The notes below the pieces were generated by a model that saw only the letters and a list, made by a program, of their open reading frames with translations, was not told where the DNA came from and ran no database searches. From the NCBI RefSeq assembly GCF_010983895.1, contig NZ_CP048836.1:2976001-3040000 (forward strand): a stretch of 64,000 nt of DNA. The letters run 5' to 3'. Position 1 is the first letter of the stretch; each line of letters opens with the position of its first letter. Source of the DNA: Nitrogeniibacter mangrovi. Lineage in GTDB: Bacteria; Pseudomonadota; Gammaproteobacteria; Burkholderiales; Rhodocyclaceae. Made by a program: the position numbers and the translations under genes. Below are positions 29,419 through 37,737 of the stretch, piece by piece.

Positions 29419-29730
29419 TCACTTGATGACGACTTCGTCGGTGCGGCTGTCGCCCTTGTTGTCGACCCAGGCCACGCTCACCTTGTCACCGGCGGCGCCG
29501 CCCTGGAAGTCGAACTTCAGGTACGGATTCTTCGACACCGACGGGCCGAAGTTGGCCGCCAGCACGACCTTGTCGTTGTGCTTGGCAGTCAGCTCGGTGA
29601 TGAAGTGGGCCGGGATCTTGTTGCCGTCGGCGCCCTTGCGCTGGCCGGTCTCCATCACGTGGTTCATCAGCACTTTCACAGTCGTCACGCCGCCTTCGTT
29701 GGTGGCGCGGATACGCATCGGATTACCCAT
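29419..29730 (-). CDS. soxZ: Sulfur carrier complex subunit SoxZ
   Basis: A 103-residue immunoglobulin-like protein that pairs with SoxY and holds the carrier arm. It shows the family segments MRIRATNEGGVTTVKVLMNH at the N terminus, PAHFITELTAKHN in the middle, and a C-terminal VSVAWVDNKGDSRTDEV. No signal peptide of its own; it is exported with SoxY. It lies 29 bases after soxY. Confidence 0.96.
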   Translation of the reverse strand: MGNPMRIRATNEGGVTTVKVLMNHVMETGQRKGADGNKIPAHFITELTAKHNDKVVLAANFGPSVSKNPYLKFDFQGGAAGDKVSVAWVDNKGDSRTDEVVIK

Positions 29731-29759
29731 GTTTCAAATCTCCTTGTCCGGACCGGCGG

Positions 29760-30227
29760 TCAGCCGCCACATCCACCGAGGGTGACCTTGATTTCCTTCT
29801 TGGCCATGTAGAACTTGTCGCCCGCCTTGACCAGCGCGAACACGTTGGAGGTCTGGCCCATCTTCACCCGGGTCTGGATGTCGGCCATGGTGCCCTCGGG
29901 CAGCGTGAAGGTGGCCGCCAGGGTGTTCGGGTTCTTCTCGACCAGGATCGCGATCTGCTGCGCCCCGGGGAGCTTGCTCGACACCGCCACCGGCACCACG
30001 GCACCGTTTTCGGCGATGTCCGCCGCGGTCAGCACCACGTCACCGCTCTCGGCGGCATCCGAGGCACCGAGTGCCTTGAGCGCCTCGTCCAGACTCTTGG
30101 CGTCGAACGCCACCTTGTTCCATTCGGCGCGGGCCACTTCCGGCTTCAGCAATCCGGCGGCGACCAGCACGCCGAACAAGCCCATGCCGGCACCGGCCTT
30201 GAGCGCTTCCCTACGTGATTGATTCAT
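29760..30227 (-). CDS. soxY: Sulfur carrier SoxY
   Basis: SoxY carries sulfur intermediates on a C-terminal Cys in the swinging arm GGCGG, which is present (C153 of 155). A twin-arginine signal (SRREALKAGAG) exports the SoxYZ pair. The start at 30227 has GGAGAGAGA before it; the longer frame upstream lacks homology. It lies 28 bases after soxD. Confidence 0.96.
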   Translation of the reverse strand: MNQSRREALKAGAGMGLFGVLVAAGLLKPEVARAEWNKVAFDAKSLDEALKALGASDAAESGDVVLTAADIAENGAVVPVAVSSKLPGAQQIAILVEKNPNTLAATFTLPEGTMADIQTRVKMGQTSNVFALVKAGDKFYMAKKEIKVTLGGCGG

Positions 30228-30255
30228 ATCTCTCTCCTCTATCGCTGCTTCGCTT

Positions 30256-31290
30256 TTACTGCGCTTTCGCGCCATCCAGAATCCATCGCACGATGGCCTG
30301 TATCTCGTCATCCTTCACATGGCCCTGCGGCGGCATCGGCACGGCGCCCCAGACGCCCTTGCCACCGGCCTTCACCTTGGCCACGAGCTGCGCCTCGGCA
30401 TCCGCCTGCCCCGCGTACTTTGCGGCCACATCGGCATAGGCCGGCCCGACGATGCCCTTGGCGATGCCATGGCAGGCCATGCAGCCCTTCTCCTTGGCCA
30501 GCGCCTCGCCGGCCGGCGCCGCCGACTCGGCCGGTGCGGCCGCGTGGGCCTCGCCGGTCTGCATGCCGCGCACGCCGCCGATCAGACGATTCTGGTCGGC
30601 CAGGTTGCCGTGCGCGTCAGCAGCATAGTCTGGCAGAGCGGAGGCGATCTCGACGGCTTTCTTGCAGTTTTTCATGCATGCCGTATTTTTCACATCGGGG
30701 ATGCCCCCGTTGCCCATCCCCTTGCCGGGCCACATGCCGTGATCGGTGGTCATGCCGTTGCGGTTGGGCATGCGCTGCTGCACCTCGGCGATGTTCTCGT
30801 CCGACAGCTCGAAGTCGGCGGGCACGATGTTGGACAGGTTCAGCAGGTAGGCCAGGAGCGCATAGACCTCGTCCGGCTTGAGCGACTTGGGCGAGGTCCA
30901 GGGCATGGCGCGCTGGATGTAGTCGTACAGGGTCGAGATCGTCGCCACCTTCATGAAGGTGGTGCGCTGCGGGGTCGAGCCGGTCTTGAGCGAGAGCACA
31001 TGGCCGGTCTTGATGTCCTCGGCGGTGGTGCCGCCGACCAGCGGCGTGAACACCTCGTTCGATTCCCCGAAGGTGCCATGGCAGCTCTCGCATTTTTCCT
31101 CCCACAGCGTCGTTCCCTGATCCACGGTGCCGCGCCCCTTGGGCAGCCCCTTGAAATCGGGACGCACATCGATGTCCCACGCCTTGACCTCGTCGGGCGT
31201 CGCCTCGCGGCCGAGCCCTTCGAACGCCTGTGCATTGAGCGTGCCGGCCATGAGCACGGCGGCGAGCAGCGACTTAGAGCACCTGGACAT
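30256..31290 (-). CDS. soxD: Diheme cytochrome c SoxD (sulfur dehydrogenase subunit)
   Basis: SoxD takes electrons from SoxC during oxidation of the bound sulfane sulfur. The 344 residues have a signal peptide (ending NAQA) and two heme sites, C67-C70-H71 (CESCH) and C270-C273-H274 (CMACH). An Ala/Pro/Glu-rich linker precedes the second domain (about 245-262). Its start overlaps the soxC stop by 17 bases. Presence of SoxCD predicts complete thiosulfate oxidation to sulfate without sulfur globules. Confidence 0.94.
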   Translation of the reverse strand: MSRCSKSLLAAVLMAGTLNAQAFEGLGREATPDEVKAWDIDVRPDFKGLPKGRGTVDQGTTLWEEKCESCHGTFGESNEVFTPLVGGTTAEDIKTGHVLSLKTGSTPQRTTFMKVATISTLYDYIQRAMPWTSPKSLKPDEVYALLAYLLNLSNIVPADFELSDENIAEVQQRMPNRNGMTTDHGMWPGKGMGNGGIPDVKNTACMKNCKKAVEIASALPDYAADAHGNLADQNRLIGGVRGMQTGEAHAAAPAESAAPAGEALAKEKGCMACHGIAKGIVGPAYADVAAKYAGQADAEAQLVAKVKAGGKGVWGAVPMPPQGHVKDDEIQAIVRWILDGAKAQ

Positions 31291-32608
31291 TGCTCACCTC
31301 CCCGTTTTCGACCACCTTCCACGACTGGATGGCGTTGTTGTGGTAGATCGACTTCTTGCCGCGTACGGCGCGCAGCTGGCCATAACCCGGCTGCACGTAA
31401 CCGGTCTCGTCCATCGCGCGCGACTGCAGGATGCAGGGCTTGCCATCCCAGTTCCAGTCGATGTTGAAGCGGGTCAGGGCCTTGGACAGCACCGGCGTCT
31501 CGAGGCGTGCGGTGCGCCAGTTGATGCCGCCGTCGGTGGACACGTCCACGCGCTTGATCTTGCCGCGACCGGACCAGGCCAGGCCGGTGATGTTGTAGAA
31601 GCCCTTGTCGAGCAGCACCTGACCGCCGGAGGGGCTGGTGATCACCGACTTGGCCTCCTGGGTCGAGGTGTATTGCCGGTGCTGGCCATCGGGCATGAGG
31701 TCGATGTAGTGCACCGCCTCGTCCTTGGTGGCCCAGGGCATGTCGCCCACCTCGATGCGCCGCAGCCACTTGACCCAGCTCACCCCCTGCACGCCCGGCA
31801 CCACCAGACGCAACGGGTAGCCGTTTTCGGGGCGCAGCATCTCGCCGTTCTGGCCATAGGCGACCAGCACCTCGCCCGACTCGACCAGCTCCATGGGGAT
31901 GGTGCGGGTCATGGACGAGCCGTCGGCGCCCTCGGCAAGGATGTAGCGGCCTTTCTTGAAATCGGCGCCACAGTACTCGAGCAGTTCGCGCAGCGGCACG
32001 CCGGTGAATTCGGAGCAGGACAACATGCCGTGGGAGTACTGCACGGTCGGCACCGCCACGTTGCCCCATTCCATGCCGGTGTTGGCGCCGCACTCGATGA
32101 AGTGGATGCGCGACACGGACGGCAGACGCATGATGTCGTCCATGGTGAACACCATGTTCTTCTTCACCAGGCCGTTGATCATCAGGCGGTGCTTGCCCGG
32201 ATCCACGTCCTGCCAGCCCTGGTGGTGACGCTCGAAGTGCAGCCCCGACGGCGTGATGATGCCGAACAGGCCCTGCAGCGGCGCGAAGGCCACCGACGAG
32301 CCCCCCACGCGGGTCAGCCCCGGCGACTCGCGCCGCACCAGGTTGCTCTCGTACTTGGACGGCATGCCGTAGGGATTGGCCGCCACCGGCTTGCCCAGCG
32401 AGGTGGACCACGGCGGCAGCTCGAGAATGGCCGACTCACCCCGGGCCGCGTGGGCGACGGCCGGCGCGGCCACCGCTGCGCTGGCCGTCAGGAAGGCCTT
32501 GCGCAGGAATTCTCGTCTTCCTTTGCCGACTTCGGCGATCTGGGCCTCGGTCAGAAAATTTTCGGGCGCACGTCGAATCCGACCGGCCCGCACGTCATCA
32601 TGGGACAT
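31274..32608 (-). CDS. soxC: Molybdenum sulfur dehydrogenase SoxC
   Basis: A sulfite-oxidase-family molybdoprotein that oxidises SoxY-bound sulfane sulfur together with SoxD. The 444 residues start with a 30-residue N-terminal stretch before a twin-arginine signal (GRREFLRKAFLTASAAVAAP). The molybdenum-ligand Cys is C173 in HFIECGANTG. The C-terminal Mo-co dimerisation domain includes LAWSGRGKIKRVDVSTDGG. The ATG at 32608 is used; an ATG slightly upstream gives MGERQT as an alternative. It lies 34 bases after the regulator gene, in one operon. Confidence 0.95.
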   Translation of the reverse strand: MSHDDVRAGRIRRAPENFLTEAQIAEVGKGRREFLRKAFLTASAAVAAPAVAHAARGESAILELPPWSTSLGKPVAANPYGMPSKYESNLVRRESPGLTRVGGSSVAFAPLQGLFGIITPSGLHFERHHQGWQDVDPGKHRLMINGLVKKNMVFTMDDIMRLPSVSRIHFIECGANTGMEWGNVAVPTVQYSHGMLSCSEFTGVPLRELLEYCGADFKKGRYILAEGADGSSMTRTIPMELVESGEVLVAYGQNGEMLRPENGYPLRLVVPGVQGVSWVKWLRRIEVGDMPWATKDEAVHYIDLMPDGQHRQYTSTQEAKSVITSPSGGQVLLDKGFYNITGLAWSGRGKIKRVDVSTDGGINWRTARLETPVLSKALTRFNIDWNWDGKPCILQSRAMDETGYVQPGYGQLRAVRGKKSIYHNNAIQSWKVVENGEVSNVQVL

Positions 32609-32642
32609 GGTTTGTCTCTCCCCCATCCAGTGGTCATCGGAC

Positions 32643-32996
32643 TCAGGTCCGTTTTTCGTCTTGCACCAGCCGCATGAGCGCCAGGCGTTCTTCCTCGGGC
32701 AGATCTTCGCGCCCGGCAATCGCCAGGCACACCGGCCGGCACATGCCGACCAGATTCGGATCGACGATCCGGTAGAACACCTGCGCCCCCTCGCGGTCCC
32801 GGTCCACCACCCCTGCCCGGTAGAGCAGGTTCAGGTGTCTCGAGGTGTTGGCCTGGGTCAGGCCGGTCGCTTCCGCCAGGTCATTGACCGAGCAGGCACC
32901 ACCGCACAACCGGTGCAGAATCTTCAAACGCGTGGGTTCGGACAGGAGACTGAAGTAGCCGGCAACTTGCTCGAACACTTTCCCCAGTGCATCCAT
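32643..32996 (-). CDS. ArsR-family repressor heading the sox operon, thiol-rich
   Basis: A 117-residue winged-helix protein. The recognition helix is in LTQANTSRHLNLLYRAG (residues about 46-62). Four cysteines occur as C31-x3-C35 before the helix and C86-x3-C90 near the C terminus, close to the positions used by persulfide/sulfide sensors such as SqrR/BigR/SoxR. The ATG at 32996 has GGGAGGAGG just before it; the ATG at 33011 is possible but would leave almost no leader. It is first in the operon with soxCDYZAXB, and its own promoter carries an 18-bp palindrome, so auto- and operon repression released by reactive sulfur is likely. Function is inferred. Confidence 0.88.
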   Translation of the reverse strand: MDALGKVFEQVAGYFSLLSEPTRLKILHRLCGGACSVNDLAEATGLTQANTSRHLNLLYRAGVVDRDREGAQVFYRIVDPNLVGMCRPVCLAIAGREDLPEEERLALMRLVQDEKRT

Positions 32997-33010
32997 GGCC
33001 TCCTCCCGCA

Positions 33011-33024
33011 TTGATGTAAATCAA
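33011..33024. promoter_or_regulatory. FNR/ANR-like box near the sox transcription start
   Basis: TTGAT-GTAA-ATCAA fits the FNR/ANR consensus TTGAT-N4-ATCAA exactly. It overlaps the expected transcription start of the minus-strand sox promoter, a place from which a bound regulator would repress. It could also act on the divergent fccAB genes about 200 bases away. Confidence 0.5.
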
Positions 33025-33051
33025 TCTATAAGCAGATGCTTATATCGTCAA
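33023..33051 (-). promoter_or_regulatory. Probable promoter of the regulator-sox operon
   Basis: On the minus strand: TTGACG (33051-33046), a 17-base spacer, then TAGATT (33028-33023). The -35 matches 5 of 6 and the -10 4 of 6. The spacer is filled by the palindrome at 33027-33044. Confidence 0.6.
33027..33044. promoter_or_regulatory. Perfect 18-bp palindrome, probable ArsR-family operator
   Basis: TATAAGCA-GA-TGCTTATA lies exactly between -35 and -10 of the sox promoter and 31 bases before the regulator's ATG. AT-rich inverted repeats of this kind are what ArsR/SmtB-type proteins bind. A dimer here would block RNA polymerase. Confidence 0.75.
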
Positions 33052-33085
33052 CAACTAATATTGCTGCAGTGCATGATGTCAAGCG

Positions 33086-33100
33086 CACCCGGACCGGGTG
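33086..33100. repeat. 15-bp GC-rich palindrome upstream of fccAB
   Basis: CACCCGG-A-CCGGGTG is a perfect 7-1-7 inverted repeat, 127 bases before the fcc cytochrome start. It may be an operator or RNA hairpin; no family is recognised. Confidence 0.45.
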
Positions 33101-33226
33101 ATCATTCATCGGAAATCGGCAGGTGCCATCCCGCTTCAGCCGCCGGGAGCCGGGGTGAAAAGCCAGATTCCGCGCGGCTTTCCGTTGCGCCGTCACCGCC
33201 GCCCACGTTAAAGGAGAAGACCCCCC

Positions 33227-33535
33227 GTGAGACTCACCGATCTGCTCATTGCCGCCGCGCTGGCCAGCGCCTCGTTGGGGAGCCAGGCCCAGGACCCCGA
33301 TCTGGCACGCGACCTCGCCGCCACCTGCGCCAACTGCCATGGCACCAACGGCCACGCCCTCGGCGACGCCAAGAAACTCGCGGGCCAGCCGCAGGCGAAG
33401 CTGCTGAAGAAGCTCGATGAATTCATCTCCGGCGACAAGCCGGCGACGATCATGAACCAGATCGCCAAGGGCTACACCCGCGAGCAGCTCGAGCTCATCA
33501 CCGGCTATTTCGCAGCGCAAAAAACGGGGGAATGA
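33227..33535 (+). CDS. fccA: Monoheme cytochrome c, flavocytochrome c sulfide dehydrogenase cytochrome subunit-like
   Basis: A 102-residue periplasmic cytochrome with signal peptide (ending GSQAQ) and heme site C34-C37-H38 (CANCH). A likely axial Met lies in TIMNQIAKGY. GTG start with AAAGGAGAA before it. It overlaps the flavoprotein gene (ATGA), which makes the pair equivalent to FccAB/SoxEF. In such pairs it accepts electrons from the FAD subunit. It is shorter than diheme FccA (about 200 residues), so it is the SoxE/monoheme type. Confidence 0.85.
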   Translation: MRLTDLLIAAALASASLGSQAQDPDLARDLAATCANCHGTNGHALGDAKKLAGQPQAKLLKKLDEFISGDKPATIMNQIAKGYTREQLELITGYFAAQKTGE

Positions 33536-34806
33536 CCATGACCAATCGACGCGATTTTCTCAAGGCCGCCACGGCCGCCGCCTCGGTGGCCGCCCCCTTC
33601 CCCGCCCTCGCGAAATCCATGAAGCGGCTGGGCCATGTGGTGGTGGTCGGTGGCGGCTACGGCGGCGCCACGGCGGCCAAGTATCTGCGCCTGTGGAGCG
33701 ACGGCGCGGTCGAGGTCACGCTCGTGGAACGCAATCCGGCCTTCGTCTCCTGCCCCATGTCGAACCTGGTGATCGGCGGCCTCAAGCAGATGGCGGACAT
33801 CACCGTCGGCTACGACAATCTGGCCAGGGTCCATGGCGTGAAGGTGGTGCACGACACCGTGAGCGCCATCGATCCGGGCGCACGCAAGCTCACCCTCGCC
33901 GGCGGCACCACCCTCGGCTACGACCGCCTCGTGCTCGCCCCCGGCATCGACTTCATGCTCGACCGCGTCGAGGGCCTGGCCGGTCATGTGGACACCATCC
34001 CCCATGCCTGGAAGGCCGGCGAGCAGACGGTGATCCTGCGCAAGCAGCTCGAGGCCATGGCCGATGGCGGCGTGTTCGCCATCCACATCCCCAAGGCACC
34101 CTATCGCTGCCCCCCGGGCCCCTACGAACGCGCCTGCCTGGTGGCCGCGTACTTCAAGCAGCACAAGCCCCGATCGAAAGTGATCGTGCTCGACGCCAAC
34201 GATGACATCCAGTCCAAGAAAGCCCTGTTCCGCAAGGCCTGGGAGACCCACTACAAGGACATCCTCGAGTACCGGCCGAACAACACCCTGCTGGAGGTGG
34301 ATGTGGCTTCCCGCTCCGCCATCATGGACTTCGAGACCGTCAAGGCGGACGTGCTCAACGTGATTCCGCCGCAGCGCGCCGGGGCCGTCGCCGGCATGAT
34401 CGGCTCGGACCTGATCAACGGCCGCTGGATCAACGTGGACTGGCTGACCATGGAAGTCCACGACGTGCCCAGGGTGCACGTGGTCGGCGACGCCGCCTTT
34501 CCGGCCCCGACCATGCCCAAGTCCGGCCACATGGCCAACCAGCAGGCCAAGGTCGCCGCGGCGGCCATCATCCGCCTGCTCGAAGGCCGGCCGCCCAATC
34601 CGGCGCCGGTGGTGATGAACACCTGCTACAGCTACGTCGATCCGAAGAACGCGGTGCATGTGGCTTCGGTGCATCAGTACGACGCCGAGAAGCGCACCTT
34701 CCTCCCCGTCCATGGCGCCGGCGGGCTGTCGCCAGCGGCCAACCAGCTCGAGGCCAAGACCGCGCAGTCCTGGGCGCAGAACATCTGGGCCGACATGCTC
34801 GCCTGA
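33532..34806 (+). CDS. fccB: Sulfide dehydrogenase flavocytochrome c flavoprotein subunit
   Basis: FAD-dependent oxidation of sulfide to sulfur in the periplasm. The 424 residues begin with a twin-arginine signal (TNRRDFLKAATAAAS). The FAD motif VVVGGGYGGATAA follows, then the Cys that links FAD in FVSCPMSN. A redox-active Cys pair is expected from APYRCPPGPY and NTCYSYVD. The C-terminal domain (WAQNIWADMLA) is typical of FccB/SoxF. Divergent from the sox operon and likely co-regulated with it. Confidence 0.93.
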   Translation: MTMTNRRDFLKAATAAASVAAPFPALAKSMKRLGHVVVVGGGYGGATAAKYLRLWSDGAVEVTLVERNPAFVSCPMSNLVIGGLKQMADITVGYDNLARVHGVKVVHDTVSAIDPGARKLTLAGGTTLGYDRLVLAPGIDFMLDRVEGLAGHVDTIPHAWKAGEQTVILRKQLEAMADGGVFAIHIPKAPYRCPPGPYERACLVAAYFKQHKPRSKVIVLDANDDIQSKKALFRKAWETHYKDILEYRPNNTLLEVDVASRSAIMDFETVKADVLNVIPPQRAGAVAGMIGSDLINGRWINVDWLTMEVHDVPRVHVVGDAAFPAPTMPKSGHMANQQAKVAAAAIIRLLEGRPPNPAPVVMNTCYSYVDPKNAVHVASVHQYDAEKRTFLPVHGAGGLSPAANQLEAKTAQSWAQNIWADMLA

Positions 34807-34823
34807 CGAGCACACGCCGGACA

Positions 34824-34844
34824 CGGGCCGCCCGGTGCGGCCCG
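34824..34844. terminator. Hairpin between convergent fccB and cytochrome c gene
   Basis: A perfect 8-bp stem (CGGGCCGC / GCGGCCCG) with a 5-base loop lies between two convergent stops. No T tract, so termination would be weak or Rho-assisted. Confidence 0.4.
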
Positions 34845-34855
34845 GGCCACGGCGC

Positions 34856-35470
34856 TCAGTCGAGGGTGCTGATGTAGGCGGCCACGGCGTGTCGCTCCAG
34901 CGCCGTCAGCTTCGAGGCGATCGCATGCATCACCGCGTTGTCGTTGGTGCGCTGACGCGCGTTGAAGGACTGGAGCTGCTTTTCGAGGTAACGGGGAATC
35001 TGCCCGGCCAGACGCGGCAGCTGCGCCGTGCCGTGGCCTTGCGCCCCGTGACAGGAGGCACACGGCGCCACGCCGGAAAATTCATTGCCGCGGAGGAAGA
35101 TGTAACGCCCCACCGCCACCAGCGCTGCGTCGGTGGCCGGACTCGACTGCGCCGGCTTCTGCTCGAAATACACACCCAGCGCCAGCATCTCGGCCGGGCT
35201 CAGATCGGCCGCCATGTCGTTCATGGTGTCGCTCTGGCGCCGGCCCGACTTGAAGTCGGCCAGTTGCTTGGCAATGTATTGATAGTGCTGACCGGCCAGC
35301 CGCGGAAACAGCGCCGAGGTGCTCTCGCCGTTCTGGCCGTGGCACAGGAAGCACTGGCCTGACACGATCTGTTCGGCACGAGCGAGATCCACCTGCGGCA
35401 TCGGCTCGGCCGCCGCCACCCCGGCCAGCGCCAGGGCTGCCGTCCCGACCCATCTCGATATACCTGCCAT
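34856..35470 (-). CDS. Diheme cytochrome c (c4-like), periplasmic
   Basis: A 204-residue protein with signal peptide (ending VAAAE) and two tandem cytochrome c domains: C40-C43-H44 (CFLCH) and C137-C140-H141 (CASCH). Each is followed by the c4-type LAGQ-x-x-x-Y-x-x-KQL pattern, and Met ligands lie in DTMNDMAADLS and NAVMHAIAS. Such proteins carry electrons to terminal oxidases or nitrogen-oxide reductases. It may be the electron outlet for the neighbouring Sox/Fcc enzymes. The ATG at 35470 gives a clean signal peptide; 35497 is an alternative. Confidence 0.9.
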   Translation of the reverse strand: MAGISRWVGTAALALAGVAAAEPMPQVDLARAEQIVSGQCFLCHGQNGESTSALFPRLAGQHYQYIAKQLADFKSGRRQSDTMNDMAADLSPAEMLALGVYFEQKPAQSSPATDAALVAVGRYIFLRGNEFSGVAPCASCHGAQGHGTAQLPRLAGQIPRYLEKQLQSFNARQRTNDNAVMHAIASKLTALERHAVAAYISTLD

Positions 35471-35527
35471 GCTCAATGCGCCTCCGCCACGATCCATGGC
35501 GAAAGCGTATCAGAATTCACTAATACA

Positions 35528-35995
35528 TCAGATCGTTATCTGGCAACCGGGCCAGCCCGTCTCGACGATCCACGGCCCCTCGCCCGTCCGCGCCAGCGCC
35601 TCGCGCACATAGGCCACCGTGGCCACCGGCAGGGCGTCACGGGAAAACCAGGCCAGGTCGTCGCATTTGTCCGGCTCGGCGCGCCGGGGCGTGCCGGTCC
35701 AGCGCTCGGCACGCAGGAAGAAATCGATGCGATTGGTGTCGGATCGTCGATGGACCACGCCGACCGTGGCGAGCCGATCCGGTTCGACATGGACCGCGAG
35801 TTCCTCGGCCATTTCCCGCACCGCCGCCATGAGCACCGACTCGCCCGCCTCCACATGCCCGCCCGGCAGGCTGTACAGGCCGTCGAAAAAACCGGTGTTC
35901 GCCCGGCGCATGAGCAGGATGCGGCCCTCGTGCTCGAAGATCACATGCACCCCGGTCGGGATGCCGGCGCCGGTCACCCTCGCGGCAGTGGACAT
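35528..35995 (-). CDS. Nudix hydrolase
   Basis: A 155-residue protein with a Nudix box from GHVEAGE through REMAEELAV (about residues 48-70). It matches G-x5-E-x7-R-E-U-x-E-E, with Ala replacing the usual Gly near the end. It cleaves a nucleoside diphosphate linked to another group; the substrate is not predictable. The C-terminal half (RRSDTNRIDFFLRAERW) resembles MutT-like sanitisers. Separate from dut by 32 bases on the same strand. Confidence 0.88.
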   Translation of the reverse strand: MSTAARVTGAGIPTGVHVIFEHEGRILLMRRANTGFFDGLYSLPGGHVEAGESVLMAAVREMAEELAVHVEPDRLATVGVVHRRSDTNRIDFFLRAERWTGTPRRAEPDKCDDLAWFSRDALPVATVAYVREALARTGEGPWIVETGWPGCQITI

Positions 35996-36027
35996 CTATC
36001 TGACGGATCGTGTTGTATCCACAGCCC

Positions 36028-36477
36028 CTAGCCCTTGCCGGTGCTGCCGAAACCGCCGTCGCCCCGCGCGGATGCGTCGAAGCGGTCCACCACGTTGAAG
36101 CCGACCTGCAGCACCGGCACCACCACCAGCTGGGCGATGCGCTCCATCGGCTCGATCTCGAACTTGGCGTGTCCCCGGTTCCACACCGACACGAAGATCT
36201 GGCCCTGGTAGTCGGAATCGATCAACCCGACCAGGTTGCCCAGCACGATGCCGTGCTTGTGGCCCAGACCGGAGCGCGGCAGGATCATCGCCGCCAGACC
36301 GGGATCGGCCAGGTGAATCGCCAGCCCGGTCGGCACCAGGTGGGTCTCGCCGGGCTGGAGGATCACCGGAGATTCGATGCACGCGCGCAGGTCGAGCCCG
36401 GCGGCGCCTTCGGTGGCATAGTGCGGCGGCTGTCGCTTGAGGCGTTCGTCGAGCAGGATGACGTCGATTTGATGCAT
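36028..36477 (-). CDS. dut: dUTP diphosphatase
   Basis: It hydrolyses dUTP to dUMP. The 149 residues contain the trimeric dUTPase motifs: AGLDLRA (motif 1), [11 protein letters not shown] (2), [11 protein letters not shown] (3), [10 protein letters not shown] (4) and the C-terminal P-loop-like [11 protein letters not shown] (5). The ATG at 36477 lies 10 bases after the coaBC stop, the usual coaBC-dut order. Confidence 0.97.
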   Translation of the reverse strand: MHQIDVILLDERLKRQPPHYATEGAAGLDLRACIESPVILQPGETHLVPTGLAIHLADPGLAAMILPRSGLGHKHGIVLGNLVGLIDSDYQGQIFVSVWNRGHAKFEIEPMERIAQLVVVPVLQVGFNVVDRFDASARGDGGFGSTGKG

Positions 36478-36487
36478 GCGAGGCTCC

Positions 36488-37684
36488 TCAGGCCGGGTGC
36501 CGGCCAAGCCGGCCGGACAGGTGTTCGACGATGCGCTGGGCAAGGCCCATCTTGCCGCCGCGTGGTAACGGATGTTTCCCATCATCGTCGTAGATCACGA
36601 CGAGGTTGTCATCCTGGCCGAGGCCGTCCTGCACCAGGTTGCCGACGATCATGGGCACCGCCTTGTTCCGGCGCTTGCCTTCTGCATAGGCATCCAGTTG
36701 CCGGCTCTCGGCGGCGAAGCCGACACAGAACGGGGGCTCCGGCAGCGCCGCCACTTCGGCGAGGATGTCCGGATTGGGCACCAGGGTCAGGGTCATGGCC
36801 TCGCCCGACTTCTTGATCTTGTGCTCCGCGCTGGCCTCGGGGCGATAGTCGGCCACCGCCGCGACGCCGATGAACACGTCGGCACCGGCCAGCCGGCCCA
36901 TCACCGCGTCGCGCATCTGCAGCGCCGAAGCCACGTCGATCCGTTCGACACCGAAGGGGGTCGGCAGGCCGACCGGGCCGCTCACCAGCACCACCTGCGC
37001 CCCGGCGTGGGCACAGGCGCGGGCGAGCGCAAAGCCCATCTTCCCGGAGCTGCTGTTGGTGATCCCGCGCACCGGGTCGATGGCTTCGAAGGTCGGCCCG
37101 GCGGTGAGCACCACCTTGCGCCCGGCCAGCCATTTGGGCTGGAAATGCGCGCAGATGGCCTCGTACAGCACCTCCGGTTCCATCATCCGCCCCTGGCCGA
37201 TCTCGCCACAGGCCTGCTCGCCGGCATCCGGGCCCAGCAGCATCACCCCATCGGCCACGAGCTGCTCGGCGTTGCGTCGGGTCGCCGGATGCTCCCACAT
37301 CTGCCGGTTCATCGCCGGCGCCACCATGAGCGGGCAGTCGCGCGCCAGGCACAGGGTGGAGAGCAGATCGTCACCACGGCCCTGGGCCAGCTTGGCCATC
37401 ACGTCGGCCGTCGCCGGCGCCACCACCACCAGATCGGCGTCGCGCGACAGGTCGATGTGCGCCATGTTGTTGCCCATGCGCGGGTCCCACAGATCGGTCC
37501 ACACCGGGTGCCCGCTGAGCGCCTGGAACGTGACCGGGGTGACGAAACGCGCGCCGCCCTCGGTGAGCACCACGTGGACACTCGCGCCGGCCTTGACCAG
37601 CAGGCGTGTCAATTCGGCGGCCTTGTAGGCGGCCACGCCGCCGGTCACCCCGAGTATGACTTTTTTACCCTTCAGTTCGACCAT
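36488..37684 (-). CDS. coaBC: Bifunctional phosphopantothenoylcysteine decarboxylase/synthase CoaBC
   Basis: Two steps of coenzyme A synthesis in 398 residues. The N-terminal flavoprotein decarboxylase ([14 protein letters not shown] near residue 10; [13 protein letters not shown] near 140) is followed by the CTP-dependent ligase ([23 protein letters not shown] near 195; KIKKSG near 285). The ATG at 37684 was chosen; GTG at 37693 is also possible and neither has a strong ribosome site. Divergent from radC, as in many proteobacteria. Confidence 0.95.
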   Translation of the reverse strand: MVELKGKKVILGVTGGVAAYKAAELTRLLVKAGASVHVVLTEGGARFVTPVTFQALSGHPVWTDLWDPRMGNNMAHIDLSRDADLVVVAPATADVMAKLAQGRGDDLLSTLCLARDCPLMVAPAMNRQMWEHPATRRNAEQLVADGVMLLGPDAGEQACGEIGQGRMMEPEVLYEAICAHFQPKWLAGRKVVLTAGPTFEAIDPVRGITNSSSGKMGFALARACAHAGAQVVLVSGPVGLPTPFGVERIDVASALQMRDAVMGRLAGADVFIGVAAVADYRPEASAEHKIKKSGEAMTLTLVPNPDILAEVAALPEPPFCVGFAAESRQLDAYAEGKRRNKAVPMIVGNLVQDGLGQDDNLVVIYDDDGKHPLPRGGKMGLAQRIVEHLSGRLGRHPA

Positions 37685-37737
37685 GACATTCACATATCAT
37701 ATGCACCGGCACATACCGCTCCGGAGGATTGTACTGC

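Noticed and set aside
32997-33011. Start of the sox regulator at 33011
   Set aside because: It would leave almost no leader after the predicted promoter; the ATG at 32996 has a strong purine-rich site.
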